A program made the position numbers and the translations under genes. Shown here in pieces: positions 26,019-32,946 of a stretch of DNA of 37,363 bases (positions are counted from its first letter, which is position 1; each line of letters opens with the position of its first letter). The notes beneath the pieces were generated by a model. It was given only the letters and a program-made list of their open reading frames with translations, did not search any database and was not told the DNA's origin. Origin of the DNA: Bacteroidota bacterium (GTDB taxonomy: Bacteria; Bacteroidota; Bacteroidia; Chitinophagales; Saprospiraceae); the NCBI GenBank assembly GCA_017857395.1, contig JAFMDF010000059.1, forward strand, positions 1 through 37,363, read 5' to 3'.

Positions 26019-26053
26019 AAAAAAGGGTAATTGCAAAACAATTGCCCTTTTTT
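26019..26053 (+). terminator. Intrinsic terminator of sppA
   Basis: A 15-bp stem pairs 26019-26033 with 26039-26053, has one T-G wobble and a CAAAA loop, and ends in TTTTTT. It lies 23 bases after the sppA stop codon. The A-rich 5' arm could also let it work in the minus direction. Confidence 0.88.
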
Positions 26054-26110
26054 AATTTTATAATAAACTTTCCGTGGGAACTTAAATTCGTGGAAAAAAA
26101 ATTGAGATAA

Positions 26111-26273
26111 GTCACCAAGCAACGACTGTTTCATTCTAGGTCTTATTGGGCGGCAATTTCCCATTGCCGCCCCATTTTAGGCTAAAACAAGGCGGCAATG
26201 GGAAATTGCCGCCTTGTAAGTGAAACTGCTACAACTCCATTTTAGAGAATGAAACAGCTGTTGTCACCAAGCA
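26111..26273. mobile_element. MITE/REP-like nested palindrome flanked by 11-bp direct repeats
   Basis: The outer 12-bp inverted repeat CTGTTTCATTCT (26126-26137) / AGAATGAAACAG (26246-26257) encloses two GC-rich hairpins. Hairpin one has a 10-bp perfect stem (26148-26157 / 26163-26172, loop TTCCC). Hairpin two has a 12-bp perfect stem (26188-26199 / 26205-26216, loop GGGAA). The 23-base cores of the two hairpins are exact reverse complements of each other. GTCACCAAGCA occurs directly repeated just outside, at 26111-26121 and 26263-26273, like a target-site duplication. No transposase is encoded. Its GC-rich hairpin cores stand out in an AT-rich gap. Confidence 0.6.
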
Positions 26274-26374
26274 GAGCTTGGCGCTACAGAAAAAATATCT
26301 GAGATAAAAAACATGTCGCCAATTTTTTTGTTTATTCGCTATTACTTAATTCATCATCAAAAGCGGGAAAGAAT

Positions 26375-27010
26375 ATGAATCGAAGAAATATAGCACCACA
26401 CGATATCAGTTACGAAGAAGACAGCGTATCGCTAACGTTCCATCCCTATAATATTTTATTGACCTTTACTTTAGCAGGTATTACGGCGCTCTTTTTTGCC
26501 TTTTCTGCGGCCTATTTATATACGAGAGTGACTATGGGCATTCCGCCGATTAAATTACCGAGTTTATTTTTTGTCAATACTGCCTTATTACTGGGCACAA
26601 GTTATACCATGATTCTGGCGAAAAAGGCATACCTCAATGATAATACGGAAGGATATAAGAGCATGTTAGCAGTCACTATCGTTATGTCTATCATCTTTGT
26701 GATTGCCCAATTAATTGCTTGGCGGCAGTTATTCGGCCAACAAATCTTCATCAATTATAGCACGACGGCTTCTTATGTCTATGTGATTAGCGGCTTACAC
26801 TTTGCTCACGTTTTGGCAGGATTACCATTTTTGGGCTTATTTCTATGGACGGCACATAGCCGAATGAAAGAACCTGTCAGCGTTCTAGTTTATTTTTCTG
26901 ACCCAGAGAAGCAATTAAAACTAAAATTATTGACTCGCTATTGGCATTATTTAGATGCTTTATGGATTTATTTGGTAGTGTTTTTTAGTTTGAATTATTT
27001 GTTGAGTTGA
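26375..27010 (+). CDS. Cytochrome c oxidase subunit III-like membrane protein
   Basis: This looks like a heme-copper oxidase subunit III, the non-catalytic membrane subunit that stabilises the aa3-type oxidase core. The product has 211 residues with about five transmembrane helices (roughly 22-50, 61-86, 96-120, 131-162 and 187-211). Family signatures are S-G-L-H-F-A-H-V-L-A-G in helix four and the C-terminal Y-W-H-Y-L-D-A-L-W-I-Y-L-V-V-F-F. The length fits the short five-helix bacterial form. ATG 26375 follows a purine-rich G-G-G-A-A-A-G-A stretch. No subunit I, II or IV gene is adjacent: the neighbours are sppA and a UbiA-like gene. It is therefore either an extra copy or an isolated subunit. 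The fold assignment is firm; the oxidase it serves is unknown. Confidence 0.85.
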   Translation: MNRRNIAPHDISYEEDSVSLTFHPYNILLTFTLAGITALFFAFSAAYLYTRVTMGIPPIKLPSLFFVNTALLLGTSYTMILAKKAYLNDNTEGYKSMLAVTIVMSIIFVIAQLIAWRQLFGQQIFINYSTTASYVYVISGLHFAHVLAGLPFLGLFLWTAHSRMKEPVSVLVYFSDPEKQLKLKLLTRYWHYLDALWIYLVVFFSLNYLLS

Positions 27011-27416
27011 GTCGAGTTGCTAGTTTTTTAACTGAGAATAAGCTGAAGATTTGTTGCAGATTTTTGACTCGTAACAAAAAATAATAAAATTTTAAAACTT
27101 TTTTCCTGCTTCATGCATCCTTTTATAAAAAGGAGAGTCTTTTAAGTAGAAATCATCCAATATATTGAAATCCGACAAAAAAGCACTTCGCTAGGAACTT
27201 TATCAAAAAGGGATTAGTTAGTAGTGCGAATGAAAACTTTTTAAATCATCCGACAAAATTTTTAAAAATGAGAGCTTCTGAATGGAGTGATTTGGTTTTT
27301 GACCTAATCAATCGCTAGTGGGATAGGCGATTATCCAACATTTCGACTGTTAAAAAACTTTAAAATACATCCCAAAAAGTAGAATCAAGTGTACCTTTAC
27401 GCTTGATTCTTTTTTT
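27011..27416. other. 406-bp gap with an intrinsic terminator at its end
   Basis: No ORF is supported. It holds a 7-bp hairpin TCCTTTT-ATA-AAAAGGA near 27118-27134, a loosely repeated 'ATC(A)TCCGACAAAA' motif, and a strong terminator ending at 27416. A small RNA ending at that terminator is possible, but I see no promoter to support one. Confidence 0.4.
27381..27416 (+). terminator. Intrinsic terminator directly abutting the next start codon
   Basis: The stem AGAATCAAGTG (27381-27391) / CGCTTGATTCT (27400-27410) is 11 bp with one wobble and has loop TACCTTTA. Six T follow (27411-27416), and GTG at 27417 comes next. The previous + gene ended 370 bases upstream, so the terminator may end an unseen transcript or act as a leader attenuator. 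Confidence 0.75.
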
Positions 27417-28310
27417 GTGCCCAAAGCACTCATTAATCTAAGTAACTTGAAAGGACTTGTCCAAAAAATTATCAACCTTATCCTTTTCGGAAACTTCTGG
27501 ATTGCCTTTTGTGCGGTAGCCATGACTTGGCAAACGGAGTTATTATTATTTGGAACGGTTGAATGGACGCCACTTACCAGTTTTGTTTTTTTTAGCACTT
27601 TATTTTTATATGCGGTTCATCGAATAGTGGGTCTAGTAAAAGTCAAGCCTTTTTTAGAAAAATATCGCTATGCGATTATTTATCGTTTTAGAAATCATAT
27701 TAAATTTTATGCTTTTTTAGGTGGAGTAGGAGCGTGCTATTTTTTCTTTCAATTAAGTCTTGCGAATCAATTATTATTAGTTATTCCGTCTATTTTATCG
27801 CTGGGTTATGTTTTACCTTTTGTGAAGGGAAAGAAGAGATTAAGAGATTTTGATTATATCAAAATCTTTTTAGTTGCCATTGTTTGGGGAGTGATTACCG
27901 TTTTAATGCCGATTTTAGAAAGGACAACTACCTTAGAAATGCGGCATCTATTGATTTTATTGGAAAGGATGTTTTTTATCTTTGCGATAACTTTGCCTTT
28001 TGATATTCGAGACTTGAAAATTGATGCCCATATTGAAGTGAAGACTATTCCAGGAATGATTGGCATTAAAAATACGAAGCAGTTGGCTAGATTTAGTTTA
28101 TTAATGGTTGTTTTACTAGCTGTACTAAATTGGAATTGGTTTTTGGGTTATTATAGCTTTAATAATTTATTAGGTATCTTTTTTGCTTGTTGTACTACCT
28201 TGTGGTTAATTGAAAAAAGTGATAAAACAGATGAAGATTATTTTTTTACAGGCTTAATGGATGGGACAATGATACTACAATTTCTATTGGTACTTTTCTT
28301 CAATTCTTAA
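27417..28310 (+). CDS. UbiA-like polytopic membrane protein (putative prenyltransferase family)
   Basis: The product has 297 residues with about eight hydrophobic helices. The spacing of F-D-I-R-D-L-K-I-D-A-H (about residues 198-208) with the following K-T-I-P-G-M-I-G resembles the second Asp-rich motif of UbiA prenyltransferases. The first motif (N-D-x-x-D) is not clear; the matching region reads H-R-I-V-G-L-V-K-V-K. It may therefore be a divergent or inactive relative, a type often annotated only as a membrane protein in Bacteroidota. The start is uncertain: GTG 27417 lies immediately after a terminator T tract, the first in-frame ATG is far inside (A-V-A-M, about residue 40), and a TTG at codon 11 is an alternative. 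It converges with the Kazal lipoprotein across 15 bp. Confidence 0.7.
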   Translation: MPKALINLSNLKGLVQKIINLILFGNFWIAFCAVAMTWQTELLLFGTVEWTPLTSFVFFSTLFLYAVHRIVGLVKVKPFLEKYRYAIIYRFRNHIKFYAFLGGVGACYFFFQLSLANQLLLVIPSILSLGYVLPFVKGKKRLRDFDYIKIFLVAIVWGVITVLMPILERTTTLEMRHLLILLERMFFIFAITLPFDIRDLKIDAHIEVKTIPGMIGIKNTKQLARFSLLMVVLLAVLNWNWFLGYYSFNNLLGIFFACCTTLWLIEKSDKTDEDYFFTGLMDGTMILQFLLVLFFNS

Positions 28311-28325
28311 ATCCTTCTATATACC

Positions 28326-28760
28326 TCAATTAGACTGAATATCAATCAAATCCATATAAATAATCAGTTGTTCTTTCCCTTCTAAAACGCAATTAAAAGC
28401 TATATCATTTGGTAGGAAATTAACAGTTACTTGCTGGTTTTCTTTTTTCAATTCATTAGGTAATTCTGGTGTGTACCAACGATTGATAAAGAGCGTAGAA
28501 TCTTCTTTTGTCTCTAGTATCCATGTACATTTATTGTCCGCTTGGTCACCGTAATAACGAACGGTTGCATCTGTTCTTATCGTACAAATACCTTCCGAAA
28601 AAGAAGTATTCCCTGCGGCGGTAGCGAGGCAAGCATTGCGATAACTCTTACCATCTGTACCGCAGACAGGAGCGTAAATACCAGTGCATTCACTTTTTTT
28701 GCATTGTATTATAGAAAGTAAGAAAAGTAGAGCTATAATGGATTTGTAAATGGGTTTCAT
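28326..28760 (-). CDS. Kazal-type protease-inhibitor domain lipoprotein
   Basis: The product has 144 residues. A lipoprotein signal ends L-S-I-I-Q-C (lipid-modified C20). Residues 25-59 form a compact Kazal-like domain: C25-T-G-I-Y-A-P-V-C33-G-T-D-G-K-S-Y-R-N-A-C44 and then C59. This is the four-cysteine bacterial variant with the diagnostic P-V-C-G-x-D-G-x-x-Y-x-N-x-C. About 85 further residues of unknown, probably beta, structure follow. By family knowledge such domains inhibit serine proteases, so a surface lipoprotein protecting against host, prey or own proteases is plausible; the target is unknown. The start codon lies inside the first copy of a 29-bp direct repeat whose second copy is upstream. 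The product ends 15 bp from the convergent membrane-protein gene. Confidence 0.85.
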   Translation of the reverse strand: MKPIYKSIIALLFLLSIIQCKKSECTGIYAPVCGTDGKSYRNACLATAAGNTSFSEGICTIRTDATVRYYGDQADNKCTWILETKEDSTLFINRWYTPELPNELKKENQQVTVNFLPNDIAFNCVLEGKEQLIIYMDLIDIQSN

Positions 28761-28847
28761 GTCAACAGTGTTTACTGAGAGATGAGGTATGTTGTCGGTT
28801 CTTTTTAGTATTAAATACGTTTCATGTCAACAGTGTTTACTGAGAGA
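28754..28847. repeat. 29-bp direct repeat carrying a start codon
   Basis: Identical 29-base copies at 28754-28782 and 28819-28847 are 65 bases apart start to start. Read on the minus strand each copy ends in GTTGACATGAAAC. The downstream copy supplies the ATG-AAA of the Kazal lipoprotein. The upstream copy supplies ATG AAA CGT ATT TAA, a four-codon mini-ORF. The segment thus duplicates a leader plus start codon. Confidence 0.9.
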
Positions 28848-28918
28848 GGGCTTAGCTATAACTACCTACAATTATTATACCTTAGTTGTTAAAAAGTGGA
28901 GAATAAACGAAATGAAAT

Positions 28919-29764
28919 TTAAGAAGGGAGCGAATTTAAATATTTTTGATACCGTTCTTCCACTTTATCTAAATTTTTTAAACCTTCTAAGCCTTTTGAT
29001 TCAATACAAAATGAAGCTACAACGTGCCCGTAACTCATTGCTTGCGTGATGTTTTTGGTCGAAAGGTACTTGACTAAAAAACCAGTCGCAAAAGTATCAC
29101 CTGCGCCTGTCGGGTCGACTACATTAGTTGGATAAACAGGAAAATCTAATTGTTGCCCATCTTTAAAAACACTAGCCGATTTAAAACCTCTAGTCAATAC
29201 GACAATAGGAATTTGTTCAATAATGGAAGGGAATAATGCTTCGTAACCTAAAATATCTTCATCGCTGAGAATCAAAATATCAATTCCTTTTAATTTATTC
29301 CAGTCAAATATTTTGGGACTAATTTTTCTAGTTTTCTCATCCCATTGTCGCAGCCAACCTTGCGGTGTCGCAGCAATAATGGTAGCAGGAGAGAACGACT
29401 TAATAAGGGAAAAGTCCACTTCGTCGGCAATTGGCCCTAAATGCACTAAGGGAACATTTTTCCATTCGACTGGTAAATCATTGGCCGTAATATCGGCTGC
29501 TCTATTAAAAATATATTGAGTCCGATGAGTAGGGTGGTAAACATTCTCAAAAACGGTTGTTTGACTCGTTTTTTTATTATGAATAGTAATATTTTGAAAG
29601 CTGGAAAGGAAAGAGAAATCGTCACTAAAACTGGTGAGAATACCAGTCTTTTTGCCCAAAAAATGAGCAGCGATACTAGAATAAGAAGCGGAACCGCCAA
29701 GTGCATATCCCTCTGGGACTATATCTTGGCAAACGTGACCGATACATAAATAATCAAGAGTCAT
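28919..29764 (-). CDS. PfkB/ribokinase-family carbohydrate kinase
   Basis: An ATP-dependent cytoplasmic sugar or polyol kinase of the ribokinase fold, 281 residues. The N-terminal strand (Y-L-C-I-G-H-V-C-Q-D) and the early G-G-S-A-S-Y-S-S segment are substrate-side signatures. The C-terminal PfkB signature D-P-T-G-A-G-D-T-F-A-T-G-F-L contains the anion hole and the catalytic base D223. It is slightly shorter than ribokinase (about 300). The substrate cannot be read from the sequence. The upstream gene on the same strand is myo-inositol-phosphate synthase, and PfkB kinases include inositol kinases, so an inositol or sugar-phosphate link is an inference. The 323-bp gap between the two makes a shared transcript uncertain. 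Confidence 0.9.
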   Translation of the reverse strand: MTLDYLCIGHVCQDIVPEGYALGGSASYSSIAAHFLGKKTGILTSFSDDFSFLSSFQNITIHNKKTSQTTVFENVYHPTHRTQYIFNRAADITANDLPVEWKNVPLVHLGPIADEVDFSLIKSFSPATIIAATPQGWLRQWDEKTRKISPKIFDWNKLKGIDILILSDEDILGYEALFPSIIEQIPIVVLTRGFKSASVFKDGQQLDFPVYPTNVVDPTGAGDTFATGFLVKYLSTKNITQAMSYGHVVASFCIESKGLEGLKNLDKVEERYQKYLNSLPS

Positions 29765-30087
29765 TAATCACTAGTGATTGGTGTCTAGTCATGAGTTTTC
29801 AAACTGATGACTGATGACTATTCTACTGCTGATGGTTTAATACCAAAAATCAGATGAATTGTTTGTTTAAATCATACATCATAAATCTTCAATCATACAT
29901 CATAAATCTGTCACGTTTTTGTTTAGATAGATTTATGATTGAAGATGTATGAACTATGATTTATGATTTTTTCGCCCCGTTTTGGGTATAGCTAGAGAAG
30001 CTAGTTTTCTTTTATATGCCTTATCAATCATAAAGCCATTAACCATTAGCAGTATTCCACTAATGATTAATGACTCTTTGACTACTA
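29765..30087. other. 323-bp gap made of 7-bp periodic repeats and inverted repeats
   Basis: There is no ORF. Three stretches have a 7-base period: 29763-29840 (e.g. GATGACT-GATGACT), 29868-29970 and 30024-30087. In the middle one a 19-base unit is directly repeated at 29870-29888 and 29891-29909 (21 bases, three heptads, apart). It is followed by a reverse-complement version at 29928-29967 and then TTTTTT, giving a long imperfect hairpin. Near the synthase stop, AACCATTAG / CTAATGATT forms another imperfect hairpin. Confidence 0.65.
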
Positions 30088-31401
30088 CTAGTAATAATAA
30101 TCTAAACCTAAATGCGTAATTAGGTCTTCCCCTTGCATGTGGCGTAGGGTATTATTAATTTTCATTAATTGCTTGAATAAATCGTGTTGAGGCGGTAAGC
30201 CTTGCTTAGTTTGTGGAGACTTGAAGAAAAAGCCTAAGTATTCTTGAATACCGCCCATTTCTTTTCGGCTCGCATAATCTAATAATAGACATAAATCCAA
30301 AACGATTGGTGCCGCCAAAATAGAATCTCTACATAAGAAATCTACTTTAATTTGCATTGGGTAACCCAACCAACCAGAAATATCAATATTATCCCAACCT
30401 TCTTTATTATCACCACGAGGTGGGTAATAATTGATTCTTACTTTATGGTAAATATTACCATACAATTCAGGATTTAATTCAGGTTGTAAGATATGTTCGA
30501 TGACACCCAATTTAGATACTTCCTTTGTTTTGAAGTTATCAGGATCATCTAATACCGCACCATCTCTATTTCCTAAAATGTTAGTCGAAAACCAACCGTC
30601 AACACCTAAAGAACGAGCTTTGAAACCAGGCGTTAAAATCGTCTTCATTAAGGTTTGACCTGTCTTGAAGTCTTTACCACCAATTGGCACTTTCTTGCTC
30701 TTCGCTAATTCTACTAATGCTGGAATGTCAGCAGATAAATTCGGCGCACCATTTGCATAAGGAACCCCCATTTTAATCGCTGCATACGCATAAATCATAC
30801 TTGGTGGAATCGCTGGATCATTATTCTTTAAGCCTTTTTCTAAAGCCTTTAAGTTTTTATGACAAGCAGCTTCTTCCATATAGATTTCGGTAGAACCACA
30901 CCAAACCATAACCAAACGGTCACAACCATTGGTTTTTTTGAAGGCTTTCATGTCTGCCATTAAAGCCTTCGCCAAATCCATTTTGGTTTTGCCTTTTTTG
31001 ATGTGTGTACCATCTAATCTTTTGACATACTTTTTGTCAAAAACAGCCTTCATAGGCTTAACCGCCTTTAATTCATCCTTTACTTGGTCTAAAAGTCGCT
31101 TGTCTAAAACGCCTGCTTTCACAGATGCTTTGTACATATTGTCTTTGTAGACATCCCAACCACCGAAAACCATATCGTTTAAATCGGTTAATGGAACAAA
31201 TTCTTTAATTTTTGGGTAACGCTTTTCCGTTCTTTTACCCAATCTGATTCTACCCATTTGGGTGTAAGAACCAAAAGGTTGTGCTAATCCTTTTCGGACA
31301 GCCATAACACCAGCTACGAAAGTGGTTGCAACAGCACCCATACCAGGTAATAAAACACCTAATTTACCTTTAGCGGATTTGATTTTAGTCTTCTCTGCCA
31401 T
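30088..31401 (-). CDS. ino1: myo-Inositol-1(3)-phosphate synthase
   Basis: It converts D-glucose 6-phosphate to 1D-myo-inositol 3-phosphate using NAD+ in the cytoplasm, the first step of inositol and inositol-lipid synthesis. The product has 437 residues, the usual prokaryotic length. The Rossmann segment G-V-L-L-P-G-M-G-A-V-A-T-T-F is at about 14-27. The conserved catalytic-domain blocks are present: V-W-C-G-S-T-E, N-G-A-P-N-L-S-A-D-I-P, G-G-K-D-F-K-T-G-Q-T, S-L-G-V-D-G-W-F-S-T-N-I-L-G-N-R-D-G and V-D-F-L-C-R-D-S-I-L-A-A-P. The lysines of the K-D-F-K-T-G-Q-T region match the family's active-site cluster. The ATG at 31401 starts M-A-E-K-T-K just before the Rossmann strand. No inositol monophosphatase or phosphatidylinositol-phosphate synthase gene is in the window. 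Confidence 0.96.
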   Translation of the reverse strand: MAEKTKIKSAKGKLGVLLPGMGAVATTFVAGVMAVRKGLAQPFGSYTQMGRIRLGKRTEKRYPKIKEFVPLTDLNDMVFGGWDVYKDNMYKASVKAGVLDKRLLDQVKDELKAVKPMKAVFDKKYVKRLDGTHIKKGKTKMDLAKALMADMKAFKKTNGCDRLVMVWCGSTEIYMEEAACHKNLKALEKGLKNNDPAIPPSMIYAYAAIKMGVPYANGAPNLSADIPALVELAKSKKVPIGGKDFKTGQTLMKTILTPGFKARSLGVDGWFSTNILGNRDGAVLDDPDNFKTKEVSKLGVIEHILQPELNPELYGNIYHKVRINYYPPRGDNKEGWDNIDISGWLGYPMQIKVDFLCRDSILAAPIVLDLCLLLDYASRKEMGGIQEYLGFFFKSPQTKQGLPPQHDLFKQLMKINNTLRHMQGEDLITHLGLDYYY

Positions 31402-31437
31402 TCTTGTTTTTAAATTTTTAAAAAGGTGGAATAATAT

Positions 31438-31500
31438 AGTGATGAGTTTTGAGTGATGAGTTATAAGTGATAACCACTATTAACTAAAAACTAAAAACTT
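31438..31500. repeat. Array of nine degenerate heptads upstream of ino1
   Basis: From 31438 the sequence splits cleanly into nine 7-base units, beginning AGTGATG, AGTTTTG, AGTGATG, AGTTATA, AGTGATA and ending in AAAACTA-type units. It lies 37-99 bases upstream of the ino1 start (minus strand), so it may overlap that gene's promoter or leader. Confidence 0.7.
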
Positions 31501-31541
31501 TACACCGAATAAAATTCCCAAATTCTGTAGGATAAAAAAAA

Positions 31542-31600
31542 AGTGATGAGTTATGAGTGATAAGTGAGTGATAACCACTTATCACTCATAACTCATCACT
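31542..31600 (-). terminator. Perfect 25-bp stem terminator of the epimerase gene, built of heptads
   Basis: Arms 31542-31566 and 31576-31600 are exact reverse complements with a 9-base loop. Transcribed from the minus strand, the hairpin follows the epimerase stop codon by four bases and is followed by a run of T. The arms consist of 7-base units (AGTGATG, AGTTATG, AGTGATA). Confidence 0.85.
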
Positions 31601-31604
31601 AAAT

Positions 31605-32597
31605 TTATAACCAATTGTTTTCTTTATACCATATTAATGTTTCTGCTAGACCTTTATGAAGGTCATAAGCAGGGGCAAAGTTAAAATCATTTTGCAAAGG
31701 TGCAATGTCTACTTGCCAATTTTTTGCTTTTAATGTTTTAACCTTCTCCAAATTGAGTGGCGGCATCTTGCCAGTTAGCTTGCCAACCCCTTCTCCAATC
31801 GCTGCCACCACCTTAACAATACCAATTGGAATATTGATTTTGATGAAGGGCTTTTTATTTAAAATTTTTGCGGCATATTTTCCTAAATCTTGTGTCGGAT
31901 AGCTATTGCCATCTGAGACAAAATATCCTTTTTGAATTTTATCGGATAACGTTCCATCTAAAACCACTTTCACTAAATCTTTCACATAAATAAAAGCCAT
32001 TTTTTGTGGACTTCTACCAATATGTCCTTCTAAGCCTTGATTAAATGCCTTAAAAAAGGTAAAAATTTCCGTTTCTCTAGGCCCATATACGCCCGTTGGA
32101 CGGAAAATTAAGTAAGGAAAATTGGCTTGACTTTTCAACCATTTTTCTGCTTTTAATTTGCTTTGTCCATACGTATCAATTGGTTGAGGTGTATCCGTTT
32201 CTTTAACAAAATCTCCCACTTGATTATCCGCTGGCCCATAAGCTGCGGCACTACTGATATAGATGAATTTTTTTAAATCTGGCTGCACTTCTTGCAGCAT
32301 TTGTGCAAAATTAGTAGTCAACTCCGTATTATACTTAAAAAAATCTTGCTTGTCATTGACGGTAACAACCCCTGCATTATGAATAACGAAATCAAAATTG
32401 ACTTGTTGTAAACGGTCTTTTAATTCACTTAAATTCCCAAAATCAAGTTCAAAAATGTTAATCCGCTTGTCTTGTAAATATTTCCGACTACTTGTACTTC
32501 GTACACCAGCATAGACTTCCAAGCCTTTTCTTAAAGCTTCTTCTACTAAAAAACTGCCAACAAAACCGCTGGCACCTGTAATGAGTATTTTTTGCAT
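31605..32597 (-). CDS. NAD-dependent epimerase/dehydratase (extended SDR)
   Basis: A 330-residue extended short-chain dehydrogenase/reductase, probably acting on a nucleotide sugar or a related hydroxyl substrate in the cytoplasm. The nucleotide-binding motif G8-A-S-G-F-V-G14 follows the first strand. The catalytic set is S115/S116 in Y-I-S-S-A-A-A-Y-G and Y143-G-Q-S-K147. The R-P-T-G-V-Y-G-P block that precedes substrate contacts is also present. The C-terminal third (K-L-T-G-K-M-P-P-L-N) is of the type seen in atypical SDRs related to dihydroflavonol reductases and 3-beta-hydroxysteroid dehydrogenases, so the substrate is open. It has its own promoter-like site upstream and a strong terminator, suggesting a single-gene transcript. 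Confidence 0.93.
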   Translation of the reverse strand: MQKILITGASGFVGSFLVEEALRKGLEVYAGVRSTSSRKYLQDKRINIFELDFGNLSELKDRLQQVNFDFVIHNAGVVTVNDKQDFFKYNTELTTNFAQMLQEVQPDLKKFIYISSAAAYGPADNQVGDFVKETDTPQPIDTYGQSKLKAEKWLKSQANFPYLIFRPTGVYGPRETEIFTFFKAFNQGLEGHIGRSPQKMAFIYVKDLVKVVLDGTLSDKIQKGYFVSDGNSYPTQDLGKYAAKILNKKPFIKINIPIGIVKVVAAIGEGVGKLTGKMPPLNLEKVKTLKAKNWQVDIAPLQNDFNFAPAYDLHKGLAETLIWYKENNWL

Positions 32598-32625
32598 GCT
32601 TTCTGAACTATTATAAGAAACGAGT

Positions 32626-32634
32626 GCAAAGATA
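32626..32634 (-). promoter_or_regulatory. Bacteroidota-type -7 element for the epimerase gene
   Basis: The minus strand reads TATCTTTGC, a full match to the Bacteroidota sigma-ABfr -7 pattern TAnnTTTG, 29 bases upstream of the epimerase ATG at 32597. No clear TTG is seen at -33. Confidence 0.5.
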
Positions 32635-32894
32635 GAATTATTTAAGGAAGGTGTAGGGTAAGTAGCAGGACAAGAATGACCAAATAATTTTTTACAAAGA
32701 AAATATTTCTTACGGACGCTTTATAGAAACGCTATTTAATACAAAATGGGGCATCAATCTTTCCAATTCTACAGCATTAACAGCGGAGTATACCTTCTTC
32801 TTTTGGTGTAAATTTGAGGTGTAATTTTTAAAAGAGAAGTGAGAAAAGAGACCGTAAATTACAATTTGGAGGCAGACTGTCAGATATCAATAGT

Positions 32895-32921
32895 TTGACT
32901 TCTTGAAAATTTACTATTTTG
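32895..32921 (+). promoter_or_regulatory. Possible sulfatase promoter
   Basis: TTG (32895-32897) precedes TATTTTG (32915-32921) by 17 bases. This approximates the Bacteroidota -33 TTG / -7 TAnnTTTG layout, but the -7 box is one base short. The ATG follows 25 bases later. Confidence 0.35.
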
Positions 32922-32946
32922 TTGATAAATTTAAAACCACATTTTT

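Larger units (their letters stand above)
25996..26374. other. 379-bp intergenic region with terminator and palindromic element
   Basis: It contains the sppA terminator (26019-26053), the nested palindromic element (26111-26273) and about 100 AT-rich bases before the next gene. A further small palindrome, CCAAGC-AGA-GCTTGG, lies at 26268-26282. There is no ORF. Confidence 0.6.
32598..32946. other. 349-bp divergent intergenic region
   Basis: It lies between the epimerase (-) and the sulfatase (+) and carries promoter-like sites for both (32626-32634 on -, 32895-32921 on +). It also holds a copy of the AGACCG...TCAGATA repeat (32848-32887). There is no ORF. Confidence 0.5.

Noticed and set aside
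28789-29049. Small + strand ORF of 86 codons
   Set aside because: It overlaps the PfkB gene antisense, covers the 29-bp repeat, and has no protein-like features or recognisable start region.
29868-29970. Possible CRISPR-like repeat array
   Set aside because: The repeated units are only 7-19 bases, have no unique spacers of regular length and no cas genes; the pattern is heptad-periodic and palindromic.
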